Below, one piece after another: positions 44,791 through 56,947 of a DNA stretch of 64,000 nt (positions are counted from its first letter, which is position 1; the number at the start of each line of letters is the position of its first letter). The notes below the pieces were generated by a model, which saw only the letters and a list, made by a program, of their open reading frames with translations, did no database searches and was not told the DNA's origin. Source of the DNA: Papaver somniferum (taxonomy: Eukaryota; Streptophyta; Magnoliopsida; Ranunculales; Papaveraceae); NCBI RefSeq assembly GCF_003573695.1, contig NC_039359.1, forward strand, positions 77,204,783 through 77,268,782, given 5' to 3'. Position numbers and translations under genes: made by a program.

Positions 44791-45904
44791 GCCGAACTAC
44801 ATACAAAAATCAAAACTTTTGGTGAATTCAAGCTACAAAATGGACATTAAACAACGTCTACAACCATACTTATGTATTATTAGCATTGGGTTCCTTATCC
44901 ATGTACTCATCTTCGGGATTTGGCTCCAAAAAGTCATCATCTTGAGCTTCAGAAAAAAGCTGAGTTTGAGATTGAGTTTGGGTAAAATCATTTTCATAAT
45001 CCAACAAATAAGACATCTACGGATCTCCATCGTAATTGATATGTATTTTCTTAGGTTTACGTGATGAAGATTCACCTTCCTCACTCGAATTTGGATCACA
45101 CATCTATCAACAATCACAAAAATCTCAAAGAAAAAAAAGGTTTTTATTTTCTACTTCCTCCTCCTCTTCTTCTTCTAAAATAACTCTCACTCTCTTAGAA
45201 AAGAAAATTATTATCCTAAATTAACATTAACCTAACTACAACTATTGACAACTAGTTAATAAGATTAACACTAATTAAACACTAATCATTCAAGGGTATT
45301 TTCGCATTTATGAAAATAGGTTGGATAAGGGATACCCTAGAAACACTATTTCCAACCATGTTTTTGTCTTATTCAATATGCCCCAAAAATTTCTTGTATG
45401 CCCCAAATGATGAACCATGATTTTGGGCATACTGAAATCTTATTAGGCATACAAAACAATAGTCCCATCTTGGGTGACCTTATAAGGGGTATCCTATGAT
45501 TGGTTCAATTACCTATATACCCTTAATACAAAAATCTAAAATCAGTTTTCTAAAAAATCAAAATCAGTTTCCCTTAACATCTCTTCTTCTTCCTCCTCCT
45601 CTAGCCGAACTCTTCCCCTCACGCGAAAAAAAATTCATCATCGTGATTAATTATCGATTCGTCGATTAAAGTCAACCACATAATGACTCGTACAAAGAAA
45701 AGCAGGGACTAGGCAAACCAAATCGTCTTCTTATCCATCAATTGAAGATGAAGGTGTAGAAACTGAAAATCAACCACCAATTGAACAAGAAATTGAACCA
45801 ACTGCATCTCCAACTCCGGAAATGAGGATAAGAAAGTAAGTTTTACAAACCCAATCTCCTATTTTCTGTTTCTCATCGATTAAATGACGATTACGGTGTT
45901 GGGT

Positions 45905-46460
45905 TCGGCTCAAAATTGAGTTGCGTTTTTAGCCGAAGTGTTCTTCACAAAAGCTTCATTTAAATGTATATGAGCAGTTCGGCATGAAATTTCAAGCCGA
46001 ACCTAGTCACAAATAGAGATGCATAGGGATTCGGCGTATTCGATAATCATAATATGTGCCGAACCTAGCAGATTTACGAGGTTCAGCTATTGCGATATTC
46101 ACATTATGTGCCGAACCAATACAAAATTCTTACCCCAACAATTATCAGGAATATAAATGATCAGGTTCGTTTATATAATACTTATGCAAATAGCCGAACC
46201 ATGTACTACCAAAAGGTTCGGCGCTTACGATTTTCTCAATATAAGCCGAACCTCACATAATTTTTCTTCCAGATCACACAGGATTAGGTTCGGCCCATTA
46301 TGACATTTTTAAACAAGCCGAACTAGGGGCTACAAAGTGGGTTCGGCTCATAATAATAATACTTTCAGCTTGCCGAACTGTTCATTAGTTGTCAATATCC
46401 AGGTGGGTTCGGCTGATATATTAAGCCGAATATATTCCAGACTCGCCGAACCTTAGTGAA
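45905..46460. repeat. (G)TTCGGCT/AGCCGAAC motif array, unit B
   Basis: Same motif as in unit A, about 17 occurrences in both orientations with an irregular spacing of 15-50 bp. Confidence 0.85.
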
Positions 46461-46853
46461 AAAACACAAACTTTTTATGATTTTAAGCTACAAAAGTGAG
46501 ATTAAACATAAGATACAAGTGTATCCTCCTCATCCATTGAATCACATACAAGCTTTTTTCTCATTTTCCCCTTTCCCTTCTCCAAGAAAATCTAACTTTT
46601 TTTTTCTTACTCAAAATTTTTCATCTACACAAATTTATAACTAAATAATCTTAAAACTAATCACTAATCAGAATTATTTTAACTAATCATTAGTATTAAC
46701 ATTAATCCTAAAAGAGCAGATTTGTCATTAAAAAAATTTGGTTAAGGAGACTTTGATTTTGTTATTTCATATCTTTTTTTGTCTTTATTAGGTATGCCTA
46801 ATAAGATTCATGTATGCCCAAAAACAGCCTTCCAAATGATGGTTCGAGTGTAA

Positions 46854-47700
46854 TGCATCAAAATATTTGACTGGTAGTTGCACTTGGTAAACCTTTTAGC
46901 AGGTGAAGCCCAACTAGCTTAAAGAATACACATCTTTTTATCGAAGTTGATGAATGCAGCAAAGCCCAGAATACATATTTTGGTTAAATTCTTTTCTATT
47001 ATAGCCTGCTCCTTGTTTCTTGTGTATTTTTTTTCCTTCCTCAAAAGTGTAATTTTCACTACTGTGACCCCTTTTCCCTGTTTCTTTTGAGTGCTGTGTA
47101 GTTAGTTGGTTGATTATGATCTTTTGGGATCTCTGGAGCATCAGCCTTTGCTTTTAATTTGGTGGTTTAGTGTGTTGTGTTTCTTTTGACTAGTCTTTCT
47201 AGGTTTCCTAGCCAAAGGAACATTTTGAGATGGATTAATTTCAGGGTTACAATGCAAAGAATGAGAAGATTGAAAGCATTGAGGGTTTTGCAGAGATTTT
47301 ATTTTTATGACATTAGCCTGAGTGAACAAAAATGTTGTGAAGCAAAATAATTGTGCGCCAAAGATGTTGGACTATCACTGAGTCCAGGGGCTGGCTGGTT
47401 CTACAACCAGGCAAGGGCCGCAAGGCTGGTGTTAGATCCTCTTTTGATTTCTTTTGGAGCTTACTTGAGCAGCATCAATGGGACTATTCTTTTTTGTGGT
47501 GACGAAGAAAAACCTATTGGTCATATATTGTTGTGTTGCAAAGTGGCCAGAAGGGTTTGGAAACAATTAACTCATAAAGAGAGTTGGGCGTGAGTTTTTC
47601 AAAGTCTATGTATGAAGTTGCTTGTTGCTGGCTTTCTTTGGGTTTTCCCGGTTCTGCCCGTACAAGATGGCCTCTTAGACTGGGTCTTATGGGCATGCCA
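46854..47700. other. Spacer with a LINE zinc-binding relic
   Basis: Up to about 47040 it matches 40750-40930. At about 47480-47570 a short frame reads ILFCGDEEKPIGHILLCC and RRVWKQL, like the zf-RVT zinc-binding end of plant LINE polymerases. GGTTCTAC...CAGGCAAGGGCCG at about 47398 resembles 37499. Nothing else is seen. Confidence 0.4.
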
Positions 47701-48345
47701 AGCCTTCCCAAGCCAAAAAAGCGTGGCCAAAATGGTGTCTTCCCACAAGGGTTCCCTAGTGTGCGGGAATCCCAGCGGAAAGACTCCGGGAACGGCTATC
47801 CATTAGTCGTTTTGAAAAAGAAGAAAACGGTCATTCATTAACAGTTCTTCTCAATAATAACAGAGAATCATTGTTCGTTCCACTAGAACGGATACCCATT
47901 GACCGTTTTTCCTTTCTCAGAATGGTTAATGACTATCCGTTCCTTGACCTTTTTTCGTTTACACTTCATGTACACTCATTTGCAATTTCTGTTTTGTTTT
48001 GATAATAGTATTTACGCTAGACGAATAGACACGGCTGAGGTTAAATGTCATATTTAGTTTGTAGAATATGATTGTTGTAGTGTACATATGGAGTTGCTAA
48101 GTCGTATTTAGTTTGTAGAATATGTAAATATAAGCGACAAAGATGTAAACAATTTTATTTTATTTTATTTGGGTACTTAAACTATATGTAGTACATTAAA
48201 TAAAAATTACTCGAAATTAAACCTAACTCACTGTCACACGCATCGCGACTGCACTTAGTCGGTGCAACACTCCTTTAAACCGTTAGGCGTCCCTAACGGC
48301 CGAGTTTAGTCTCGGGTGGGTTTGCGAGAGATGTACCCACAAAAT

Positions 48346-48877
48346 CTATAGTGTTGACGCAGCCGAACTATCGTCATCATCTTCACCCTCTTCACGGGAT
48401 AATATATCGGGATCGTATTCTTCAGACAACCTCTGCTTTATAGTAAATAACATTCGTATAATTGGAATGCTTTACCGGTTGCAGCTTCGTATCTATGTTG
48501 TGAATGAAGTTCCTATATTATACAACCAAATATTAAAATTGTGTTATTAAAAATATGTTATGAAAATTTAAGATGTTAGTCCAAAATTAATACACTTACA
48601 CATTCGTTCGTTGTCCATCCAGAAGGCATGTTTCTTAAAAGTGGAACCAAAAAACTTAGGTACAGCTTAACCTTTCTCTTGATATTTGGAGCCCGGTTTT
48701 GTAAAACTCTAGATGTTATCTGGTATGGGTTTCCGTTCCTAACCGTCAAATGTAGAACCACAAGCTCCATAAATTGACCCCTGAAACAATATTTCTTGTT
48801 TCTCCTTCAGCGAAAAAGACATTAATCCAAGACTGGATGATAGCTGCATCTTCAAGAGGGGTGAATCTGGCGACCAT
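48346..48877 (-). pseudogene. SANT/Myb-like ORF1 relic (PIF/Harbinger type), copy 1
   Basis: Starting at ATG 48877: MVARFTPLEDAAIIQSWINVF, the opening of a SANT/Myb DNA-binding domain, then a frame break near 48770 to RNGNPYQITSRVLQNRAPNIK and LRNMPSGWTTNECV, and finally EEYDPDILSREEGEDDDDSS before a TAG at 48346-48348. The GW(T/S)..H/E pattern recurs in copy 3. ORF1 proteins of PIF/Harbinger elements bind the element ends and assist the transposase. The broken frame marks it as a relic. Confidence 0.5.
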
Positions 48878-49629
48878 GACTACTAAAATAATAAAAGGAG
48901 GTGCTGAAAATTAAAGAGAAGATATATCTAGTATAAATAAGATGTTGATAATTTGGCTGCGTTGTTATGGTATAGAGCAACATTATTTATAGTACATTGC
49001 CTGTCTTTTTGGTATCTCAATTTTCAAATCTTACTACTGTTATTGTGGTCCAGTGTGCTCACTTTTTTTACTGATGCATTTATGTCGGGTCGAGTTTTCT
49101 TATCACCAGTTGTCGGTTCAGTCATATCACTCATAAATTTATTACACTATTTGCGAATCTTTAAGTGAGTTTTCTTATCGCCAGTTTTCGGTTGCCTCGG
49201 TTCACTCATTAATTTATTACATTATTAAAGATTCGGTAATTGAGTTGACGTATCAATTTATTTTTCATCTTTCGACATATCAACTCACATCAATTATTTC
49301 GACATATCTGTTGCTGATTTTATTTTCATTCACTTTTATACGTGTCCATCTAGTATTCTAGTCAAGTGCAACTTGAGCATCGTCATAATGTATTTGGATT
49401 TTTTAAATCTTCAGTACGTTTTGTCGTAACCTATTTGGTCGACTACTTTTCCAAATAAATACATGTACTTGTCTTAAGACTCATCAGATCACAAATAGTA
49501 TGGTAACATTTTATAATTTTCTATAAAATCCCCTAAATTGGATCACAAATAGCATACCCTCATTCCATACGCAAGTTTTGTAAGAAAATATTCTACTAAG
49601 TTTTGTAAGAAAATATTCGTGATGAGGTT
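48878..49629. other. AT-rich spacer
   Basis: No gene. A phrase with TTTTCTTATC(A/G)CCAGTT(G/T)TCGGTT is duplicated at about 49096 and 49171. Confidence 0.4.
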
Positions 49630-50103
49630 TAGTAATGAATAAGATGTCGGTGTTGTGAAAGCATGGATTTTAGAAACTAATCGAGCCACAATCCCAGGAG
49701 AAGTAAATCAATTAACCAAATTTTGGAACCGCGTTTTCCAAATTTTGAAGATATTACCGGAAACGACAATAGAAGAACAAAGAAGTCAGTAACAAACAGA
49801 TTCAACCTAATTAATACTGAAATCCAAACCTGTATTATTATTTTGTTTGATATCAACTTGAAGCATGCATCATTGTCATACGAAGTTCGAGTAAGGATAT
49901 AATAAAAGCTGGTTAATAAGTTGATTAACTATGTACTTTAATGTCAGATGTTTTATGTTAAGTTATCATGTTAATGTTTTCTTTTTCTTTTTCAGAAAAT
50001 GAAAGCTCAGATCGAGTACCGTGAAGACAAGAAGAAACCTTTTAAATTTGATGCATTGTATGAGCAATTGAAAAATGTTGTACCTTGTTATAATCTTGAA
50101 TGA
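49630..50103 (+). pseudogene. SANT/Myb-like ORF1 relic, copy 2
   Basis: Plus-strand pieces read DVGVVKAWILETNRATIPGE and LTKFWNRVFQILK (SANT-like), then after a likely intron ending TTTCTTTTTCAG at 49996 the frame gives MKAQIEYREDKKKPFKFDAL and YEQLKNVVPCYNLE with a TGA at 50101-50103. KPFKFD..Y..LK is typical of the segment after the SANT domain in plant ORF1/NAM-associated proteins. It lacks the C-terminal part and lies opposite in orientation to the neighbour at 50346. Confidence 0.45.
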
Positions 50104-50345
50104 ATATATCAGTGCGAACATGTATTTTAATAAGCAGAGTAGCCTTAAATTCAAAAATCAAATGGATACAATAGGATTAAAGTTAACAAACACTCTAATT
50201 AAATAAAAGCATTTCGAAATTAAAATCACAACTAATTAACAACACCACTGATTAACTAATAACCGAGACAGCTAATTAACCATTAAACAAGAAAATTAAT
50301 AATCAAGAAAACCAACTATCCATATTAAGCAAGTCAATTAAATAA

Positions 50346-51309
50346 CTAATTACGACGATCATATCCCAACCGGGTACATATTTCCTCCCGCATCTTTGTT
50401 ACTGCATATTTCTTCCATTCAGGCAGCCTTTCCACATCCGTTAATAATATTTCCATATCTTTATGCCTAATGGACATTTCTTCATTGTGGGATTTTTTAT
50501 CTCTAGCCAAGGTATCCCTTATCTCATTTTCAACTAACTGGCGCATCAACTCATTTTCAGCTAATTTTTCTTCATGCTTAACTGCATCCTTCTTCTCAAA
50601 ATATTGAATCATGTTTTTCCAGCCTCGTTCTGCAACTTTAGCCATGGAATTTTCCATCTTAGCCTTATCTCTGCTAAGTCCCCTGGTTTATCTTTTGTAA
50701 AAAAACGTGTTTGTGTTTGAGTTTCCGTTGTTGTATATGTTCCATCACCATCTTCACTTTCTGAAACAAGCATAGGAATCGGGGTGTACTGAATAGGTTC
50801 ACCATGATGGGACCTTAAATTCTCCGGGTCACAACCTTCAACTTGCTGCCTCAAAACTGCAAAAACCGCGTCATGTTTCCAAGGTTTTCCCCTCCCTTCC
50901 TTCAACAAACTTCATTCTAGATTCTATGTACTGCAGCCATATATTGGGAAAGTGTCAATGAAGTAAATCATTGAATTAATATTATCATATGAAATGAAAT
51001 TAAAATTAATAACCTTGTTTGTGTGAGGAAATTTACTATGTGTTCATCAGTCCATCCAGTCGGCAGGTTCCTGAGAAAAGACGCCACTATTGCAGCAAAT
51101 CTTCTGCAATCTGATTTGAGGGCACTCATTCTGTTTTGAAGCGCTTTCCGAGTCCGGTTTGTACAAGTGCCAAAAGTACGTTGGTATTCCGGTTCAATTT
51201 TATCCCAGAAAGTTTCTGAACCTTGATACCTCCCGACTACTGAATCGGTTGCAAACATAACATAAGCTTTTACAATTGCCAAATCTTCTTCTCGTGTAAA
51301 ATTAACCAT
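50346..51309 (-). pseudogene. SANT/Myb-like ORF1 protein (PIF/Harbinger), most complete copy 3
   Basis: From ATG 51309: VNFTREEDLAIVKAYVMF and FWDKIEPEYQRTFG (SANT/Myb), NRMSALKSDCRRFAAIVASF, GWTDEHIVNF. An intron (donor AAG|GTTATT near 51021, acceptor GGCTGCAG near 50931) leads to GKPWKHDAVFAVL, a low-complexity T-rich stretch, and a charged helical C-terminus (MAKVAERGWKNMIQYFEKKD, ICTRLGYDRRN), stopping at 50346. Frame changes lie near 50905 and near 50690. Length about 310 codons. It probably partnered the transposase at 52566-53698, which is on the same strand 1.3 kb upstream. Confidence 0.6.
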
Positions 51310-51863
51310 TATGTTTTGGAACAAGTACAATAAATCAAACCAAAATATAAAATATTTGCAAAGAGATATAAGATTTTGAAGTAATTTTCAGGTAAGTGTA
51401 GTATTATGATGGCTAGATTTGGATTGGTGTGAATTTTTTGTTACCAAAAATCACATATATATTTAAGGCATTTAAAAAAAAATAATGTTGGATTAAAACG
51501 GTATATGATTAACCGTTTTTGATTTTTTTCCGCGGGATGATTATAGCCGTTGAAGATCTAAGGACTAGAAATATAACGTCTAACAGTCAACCGTTTAAAC
51601 GGTTTATAGTTAGCCGTTTTACTTTGGTTCCCATTAGATCATCAACGGTCTTTTAAATCTAACATTTACCTGGAAAAACGACTAACAATTAACCGTTTTT
51701 CTCAAACGTTCAAATTTCAAACCATGTATATATATCAGAAGCTGAGTTTTACTTCACTACCATCAAATATAAATCAAAAATTTCACCACTCAAGTTTTAA
51801 AGTTCGATTTATCAAATTTGTTGGTTTACATTTTATTAATTTATGTTTGTTTGTAGAAAAATA

Positions 51864-52142
51864 ATGGTTAATTTTAGTGAACAAGAAGATATTCAACGTG
51901 TGAGAAGCTTTTGCACTGTAGTAGATCGACTATATTTTTTGGATATGCCAGCTGCAACTTTTTGGAATGATATGTCGGTCGAGCTTCATTCAGGAGGGGG
52001 TGTGACCCAAATATCCATGAAAGCTCTTCGGTGTCGCCTAGCTTTCCTTAAGATGAATTGCATGGTTTTTAGGAATTGTCTACGCGAAGCAGGTAATGAC
52101 GAAATTTATCCAGAATTAATTTTACAGAGCAAAGAAGGATAA
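51864..52142 (+). pseudogene. SANT/Myb-like ORF1 relic, copy 4
   Basis: The frame starts MVNFSEQEDIQRVRSF, closely parallel to MVNFTREEDLAIVKAY of copy 3, and continues with ATFWNDMSVELHSGGG and MKALRCRLAFLKMNCMVFRN before stopping at 52140-52142. Only the N-terminal DNA-binding part remains. It is divergently oriented to copy 3, 555 bp away. Confidence 0.5.
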
Positions 52143-52565
52143 CATTTCGTCACTCAAGCGTTAACGATATATTTGCAGTGCATTTGCATATCAATCCAGA
52201 ACATATCTTATAATCTACCGAGTTATTTAGAGAATATAATATGCTTATTTTATAGGTTATGTTACTGTTGTGTGTTTCTATGTTGTGTTATTTAACAAAT
52301 GTAATGTATTTTATTTTTCCTGCAAATGTAATATTTTTCTTAGTACCTTCAAATGTAATGTTTTTAATATTTTCCTGAAAATGTAATGTTTTTCTTAACT
52401 TAAATTTGAATTTGTAGTAACCATGTCTCACCGCTCACATAAATAAAAAAATATATAATAAAATCATTCTGAATCGGAGCCCAAAAAAACCTGTCCTGGG
52501 TCGTAATGGTCTTGATCAACATCAACCTCGTCTATGTCTTCTCCCAATCCAGCTCGTTGTCTATT
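52143..52565. other. AT-rich spacer
   Basis: Contains three near-repeats of AAATGTAATGTTTTTC-type sequence (52308-52400). No gene is seen. Confidence 0.4.
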
Positions 52566-53698
52566 TCATCTCCAGGCAAGTCTCTCCTGAAGAACGGGGT
52601 TTTGTAATGACTCGCTTGTCTGCCTCAAGTTTCCGACTATAGGTGCATGAGGTGGGTCTGGCACATATTTCCATTCCGGGTCACGATGTTCATCATCTAC
52701 AACAATATTATGCAATATCAAGCAGGTTTTCATGATCAATTTCATATCTTGCTTTTCCCAGTAGTTACATATGTGGTAAAGGATCCTAAATTTAATTTGC
52801 AATGTCTCAAATGCCCATTCCACATCTTTCCTCTTAGCCATTTGATATTTGTTAAATAACTCGAGAATTGGAATACCACTGGGTTCACCGTAAGCTTAGA
52901 CTAACACATAGTAACTCTTATAAATTCCATCCACTAAATAATACCCCTGGGTGTACTGGTTCCCATTGATAGTAAAATGACAAGGTGGTGCAATACCATT
53001 GAGATTGTCATCAAACAAATTAGAGGACTTCAAAACATTAAGACCATTGCTTGATCCACCCACTCCAAAATACCCATGCCAAAACCACCTATCTTAGAAG
53101 CAACCTCTTCAAGAACACAGGTGGGATAACTTTTTTGGCCTGTGTGTGTTCCCGCCTCGTCCATCGGAAACACCCTCCAACCCCAATGCATACAGTCCAG
53201 GATACCAAGCATTCCTGGAAAGCTTCTAGCTGTGTTTTCCTTCATCATCCACTTGATATCATTCACAGTAGGATGTCTCATGTATTCCACATTAAACCAA
53301 AACATAAATGCATCACAAAACTTCTTAATATAATAGTAAATAGTTGAAGCAGCCATTCGGGTATAATCATCAATGTTATCGGGTGGGATACCTTTACAAA
53401 GACACTTCATAACGGCATACATTTTCATGTGTGGCCTATGACCTGGAATTCTTGCAGCATCTTTTCTTTGTCGAAAGTCGGGGTCAACCTCACATATTTT
53501 GTGCATAATTTTTAAGAAAAGGGGTCGATACATACCTAGACGTCCATGGAACTTTTTCGATCCCCAAGTGCAACCATCATTGAAATAATCCGGCATCAAC
53601 CTTGCATCCACTTCGGCACCATTTCTATTGATTGATTCTCTCTTCGTCACTTGGGTGGGAACCGGTTGATGCAAATTATGAGTATGTTGAGCATACAT
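52566..53698 (-). pseudogene. PIF/Harbinger transposase (DDE), broken
   Basis: From ATG 53698: DYFNDGCTWGSKKFHGRLGM, LFLKIMHKICEVDPDFRQRK, CLCKGIPPDNIDDYTRMAAS, then the catalytic region FPGMLGILDCMHWGWRVFP (first acidic residue of the DDE triad) and YPTCVLEEVASK. A single-base loss near 53083 shifts the frame; the other frame continues with GSSNGLNVLKSSNLFDDN and GYYLVDGIYKSYYVLV, where a TAA at about 52900 interrupts it, then AKRKDVEWAFETLQIKF and MKTCLILHNIVVDDEH, ending at 52566. This matches plant PIF/Harbinger (DDE_Tnp_4-like) transposases in order and length (about 375 codons). Confidence 0.85.
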
Positions 53699-55819
53699 TG
53701 ATATAGCATGAGAAGATTTTGATTTGTATCTTCGTCAACTAAATCATCGGTCAGACGAACCCCCAATTTGATTGACATATATCTCCTTAAAGACTTTCTT
53801 CAATTAACAACAACACCTAAGTGACAATAAAATGGTGTCAAAATGGACATCTAACAAACTTAACACAAGAATTCAAATAAAAGTTTAATACCACCAACAC
53901 TTGCAAATGAATTCCAACTAAAGTGCAACGTTTTATGATCATGATAATATCTATAACGTGTAAATTATATATACAATTAGACATACAATCAAAATTATCT
54001 CATTTTCAATCATACCAAATCATATAACTTGTAAATAACCTATACAATTAGACGTACTAAGTAAAGTCCCTAAAATTAACAATGTTAAACAAATTCAAGT
54101 CCTCACATGGTTGTAAAACTAATTGAATTTATGTTATTCATCAAATAATTAATGAAAATCTTTTCAATTGAAAAAAAAAATTAAGAAAAATTAGGGTTTT
54201 AAGTTTATTGGATTACCTTTGATTAACCTCCTCAAAAATAACCCCAACTTTCAATAAGAGCTTCCTCAACAAACTCAAATCCTGAAATTGTGTAGGTGAT
54301 GTTTATTTGGTTATTTAGTTATTTTGGTTGAGAAGAGAAGGAAGAAAGGGGAAGAACAAGAAGAGAATGAATAAACTGTGTTCGTTCTTCCTGGAACTTT
54401 TGCTAAACATGAAACAACTAATGGTTAGCCGGTTCAACGGGGTTTGGCTGGTCAAGATAGGAGTATCGGTTAATGGATAATCGTTTTCACTAAAACGGCT
54501 GATCAGTAACCGTTATTTGGAAAACGGTTGATTGTTGTCCATTTTTTTTGTTTAGAACAGCTAACGGTTAGCCGTTCCTGGATTTCTCTAAGAAAATCCG
54601 CAAGAGCCAGGCACTTCCCAGATTGATGTGTAAAGGTGTTTGGGAAGTGGCTGGAAAGAGCCACTAGACCCGATCTTATCCCCGTGGATGGGAAATGCCC
54701 CGATAAAGCTGCTAGTACTAGGTGAACTCGTACCCACCCGTGGTTTCTTGGGTACTTTAAAGTAGCGCAATAGGCGTATTTTTGAATTTGATACTTTTTT
54801 GGTCGAAGACTTGGGCACACATCGCACATTACTGATTTTTCTCTTCTTTTTTACCACTTCTTCTGCCTCATGCATGTAAATTTATAAATTTTGTATATCC
54901 TTTTAATTTGTAGTAATATCTTCCCTTTCTATTAAAAAAAAAATCATGTGTTGGAAGAATCCTTGGGAATGACGGATCGTAACACCTCTACGTAACGCTT
55001 CTACTGTACGTAGATTTCTTAAGAGTTTATTCCAGACCAGGTCGTTTAAACTTGTCCCTCTCGGCGTCTCCTATTCTCTTTTTGTACCTTATTCTGCAAA
55101 TGAAACCACATGTGGATTTTGGAATGTGGTATTTGGGCTTTGGTGGACTAAATTATTTGGACCCGGTGGACTAACTTAATGGACACGGTGGACTAACTAA
55201 TAAAATTTACTTTGCCCAAGGGGTGAGTTACTAATATGGTATGATTTTATAAGAAAAATGAGGGGCTACAGCGAGGGTTAGCCCCCCTTTGCCTCCACCA
55301 CTATTAACAGTAGATGTCTTCTTCGTATTAGTAATTGTATCTATGATGTCTGGTTAATGAATTTAGTCCGACAAAAATACCCAAGTCAATACTGTAATTC
55401 GTCCGATTCTAAATTGGTTTATTATCGATGTTAAAATTTGAGACTTGGCTTCTTCTTTTTCTGAAAATAAATAAATAACTAATTCAAACCGAATATTCTT
55501 TACTGTAATTTTCAAATCGAATATGGTTAGACACGAGGAAGTAGTACTTAGTTCTCCAGAGCTAGGCCCTCGCAAACAGGGACATGGAGTTTACGAGGGG
55601 AATTTGGTTGGGATGTCGAACATTTAACTCGTTTCTTTCGAACAGGTATTCTTTTCTTCTCGGCTTCATCCAGCCTTCAACCTGTGGTGTGTGTGCAAAA
55701 TGATCTGTAAGATCCTTGCATCAAGTACAAAACCTCTCGGAAAGTCTGATTGTGAAATTAAATGAGTTTGGTTGAGAAATTGAATGAGTTTTTGTAGGGT
55801 AACTACAACCTAAAATAGA
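53699..55819. other. Spacer with Harbinger subterminal motifs, no gene seen
   Basis: 53699-54400 is AT-rich. 54415-54570 has repeated ACGGTTA-type motifs. 54590-54720 is GC-richer with GGGAAGTGGCTGGAAAGAGCC. From 54720 to 55819 I see no supported gene; a frame at 55820-56083 (87 codons, starting MEGGFHCYENTR) has no recognised domain. Confidence 0.4.
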
Positions 55820-56279
55820 ATGGAGGGGGGCTTCCATTGTTATGAAAATACGCGGGTTATGGACGTGGCAAACTCACCATCTAAGCTTTCACCTATCGTT
55901 GTTGGATACATACATTTTGTAGCTGAACAAATTGATGAGAAAACGATGTCTACAATAAATATGTTTTGGTACTTGGATTGGATGATTGATTGGATCTACC
56001 GCGCGTCGAAATGTTTCACTTCCAAGAGCTTGTGCGAAATTTTAGGTATCCCTTGCATGCTGCATGCATGGAAATTCTATTAATGTTGGCAAATCACAAC
56101 TTCACCTATCTAGACATAAATCATAATGGTACAAAGGAATAACCAAAAATGAAGATCACTATGCTTTTTGTGTTTAAAAATACATTAACAGTAGAGGCAA
56201 CTTTAGACCTATAAAAACATTATTGGATCAGTTTTGTTGATATTGTTTAAAGCATTCAGTGAGTCAAAGGATTACAATC

Positions 56280-56615
56280 GTTTGAATAGTTTAGTTTTCT
56301 TGTTTTTCCTTTTTTTGCTTATTTTGGTTTTTGCTCATCTTTTCTTCTTCTATTCTTTTCATTTGCTAGGAGAAAAGATTTCGATTTTCTTGGTTAATAG
56401 TAATACCCAATATTATTGTAGAATTTTGGCCTGGATTTTGGTTGGGAATTGAAATTTTTATTCTGATAAAGTTGTCAAGATTTTGAACCGTCCGACTCCA
56501 TGAAGCCTCGGTTCTACCTATTCAACTACGATACTAATCTATTAGTACCAATTACATAATTAAAAGGCCATTACGCGGTAATGGTGTTTAATTTAGGTTA
56601 TCGTCTCATTTCCCT
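56280..56615 (-). repeat. Dispersed repeat with tRNA-like head (copy 1), possible SINE
   Basis: This segment is homologous to 61830-62595 (with a MITE inserted there). On the minus strand at about 56545-56475 it reads TCGTAGTTGAATAGGTAGAA, then about 20 bp later GACGGTTCAAAATC, which resemble RNA polymerase III A and B boxes at tRNA-like spacing. The far end is A-rich on that strand. A tRNA-derived SINE would explain this, but flanking duplications are not clear. Confidence 0.35.
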
Positions 56616-56623
56616 TTAATATA

Positions 56624-56943
56624 CGGAAAATGGGTCATTTGTCCAAATATTTTTAAATTACGGTTCAAATGGACGAGTAAAAAATAGTTCGGGTGAAATG
56701 GTAAAAAAAAAAATAATAAGGATGAAACTGGATTCATCCTAGCTTAAATTTAAAAAATAGCAAGGATGAAACTGGATACATCCTGTGTAAATTAAAAATA
56801 AGAAAAAATATTTGAAAATGGGCACGATGAAACTGGTTACATCCTGCCTATTTTTACATTTTTGTCCATTTAAACAGTATCAAAATCTAACTGTCTATTT
56901 CACCCAGGAATTGTTGATGTTGGTCTTTTTAACCAATTTTGTG
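56624..56943 (+). mobile_element. 320-bp MITE, 9-bp TSD (copy 2)
   Basis: Starts CGGAAAATGGGTCATTTG, ends AACCAATTTTGTG, flanked by TTTAATATA on both sides (56615-56623, 56944-56952). It is the same family as 24942-25262 in reverse orientation and has the same internal AGGATGAAACTGGAT(T/A)CATCCT units (three). No coding sequence. Confidence 0.88.
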
Positions 56944-56947
56944 TTTA

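Larger units (their letters stand above)
42751..46845. mobile_element. Composite TIR element with TTCGGCT motif arrays, 8-bp TSD
   Basis: The 4095-bp insert starts GAACCCTAATTTGGGGC and ends CCAAATGATGGTTC, flanked by GAGTGTAA on both sides (42743-42750, 46846-46853). An internal pair of ends at about 45400-45420 (ATGCCCCAAATGATGAACC, then GAACCATGATTTTGGGC, sharing GAACC) shows two related units joined: about 2.67 kb and 1.43 kb. Each unit is filled with TTCGGCT/AGCCGAA motifs in both orientations. I see no transposase; frames inside are short. The class is uncertain: an 8-bp duplication points to hAT-like or Mutator-like mobilisation. Confidence 0.75.
47690..54710. mobile_element. PIF/Harbinger-derived region (bounds approximate)
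   Basis: The region holds one broken PIF/Harbinger transposase and four SANT/Myb-like ORF1 relics. Its borders carry related inverted subterminal sequence: GGGAACGGCTATCCATTAG near 47789 and CTAACGGTTAGCCGTTCCTGG near 54562, and many ACGGTTA/TAACCGT motifs (51490-51700, 54415-54570). I could not match a TWA duplication, so the ends are inferred. It may be several overlapping elements rather than one. Confidence 0.45.

Noticed and set aside
47584..47841. 85-codon frame at the edge of the Harbinger-derived region
   Set aside because: Lies in subterminal transposon DNA; composition changes with frame and no family is recognisable.
55820..56083. 87-codon frame MEGGFHCYENTR...
   Set aside because: Reasonable composition but no domain, no promoter and no neighbour to support it; noted only as spacer content.
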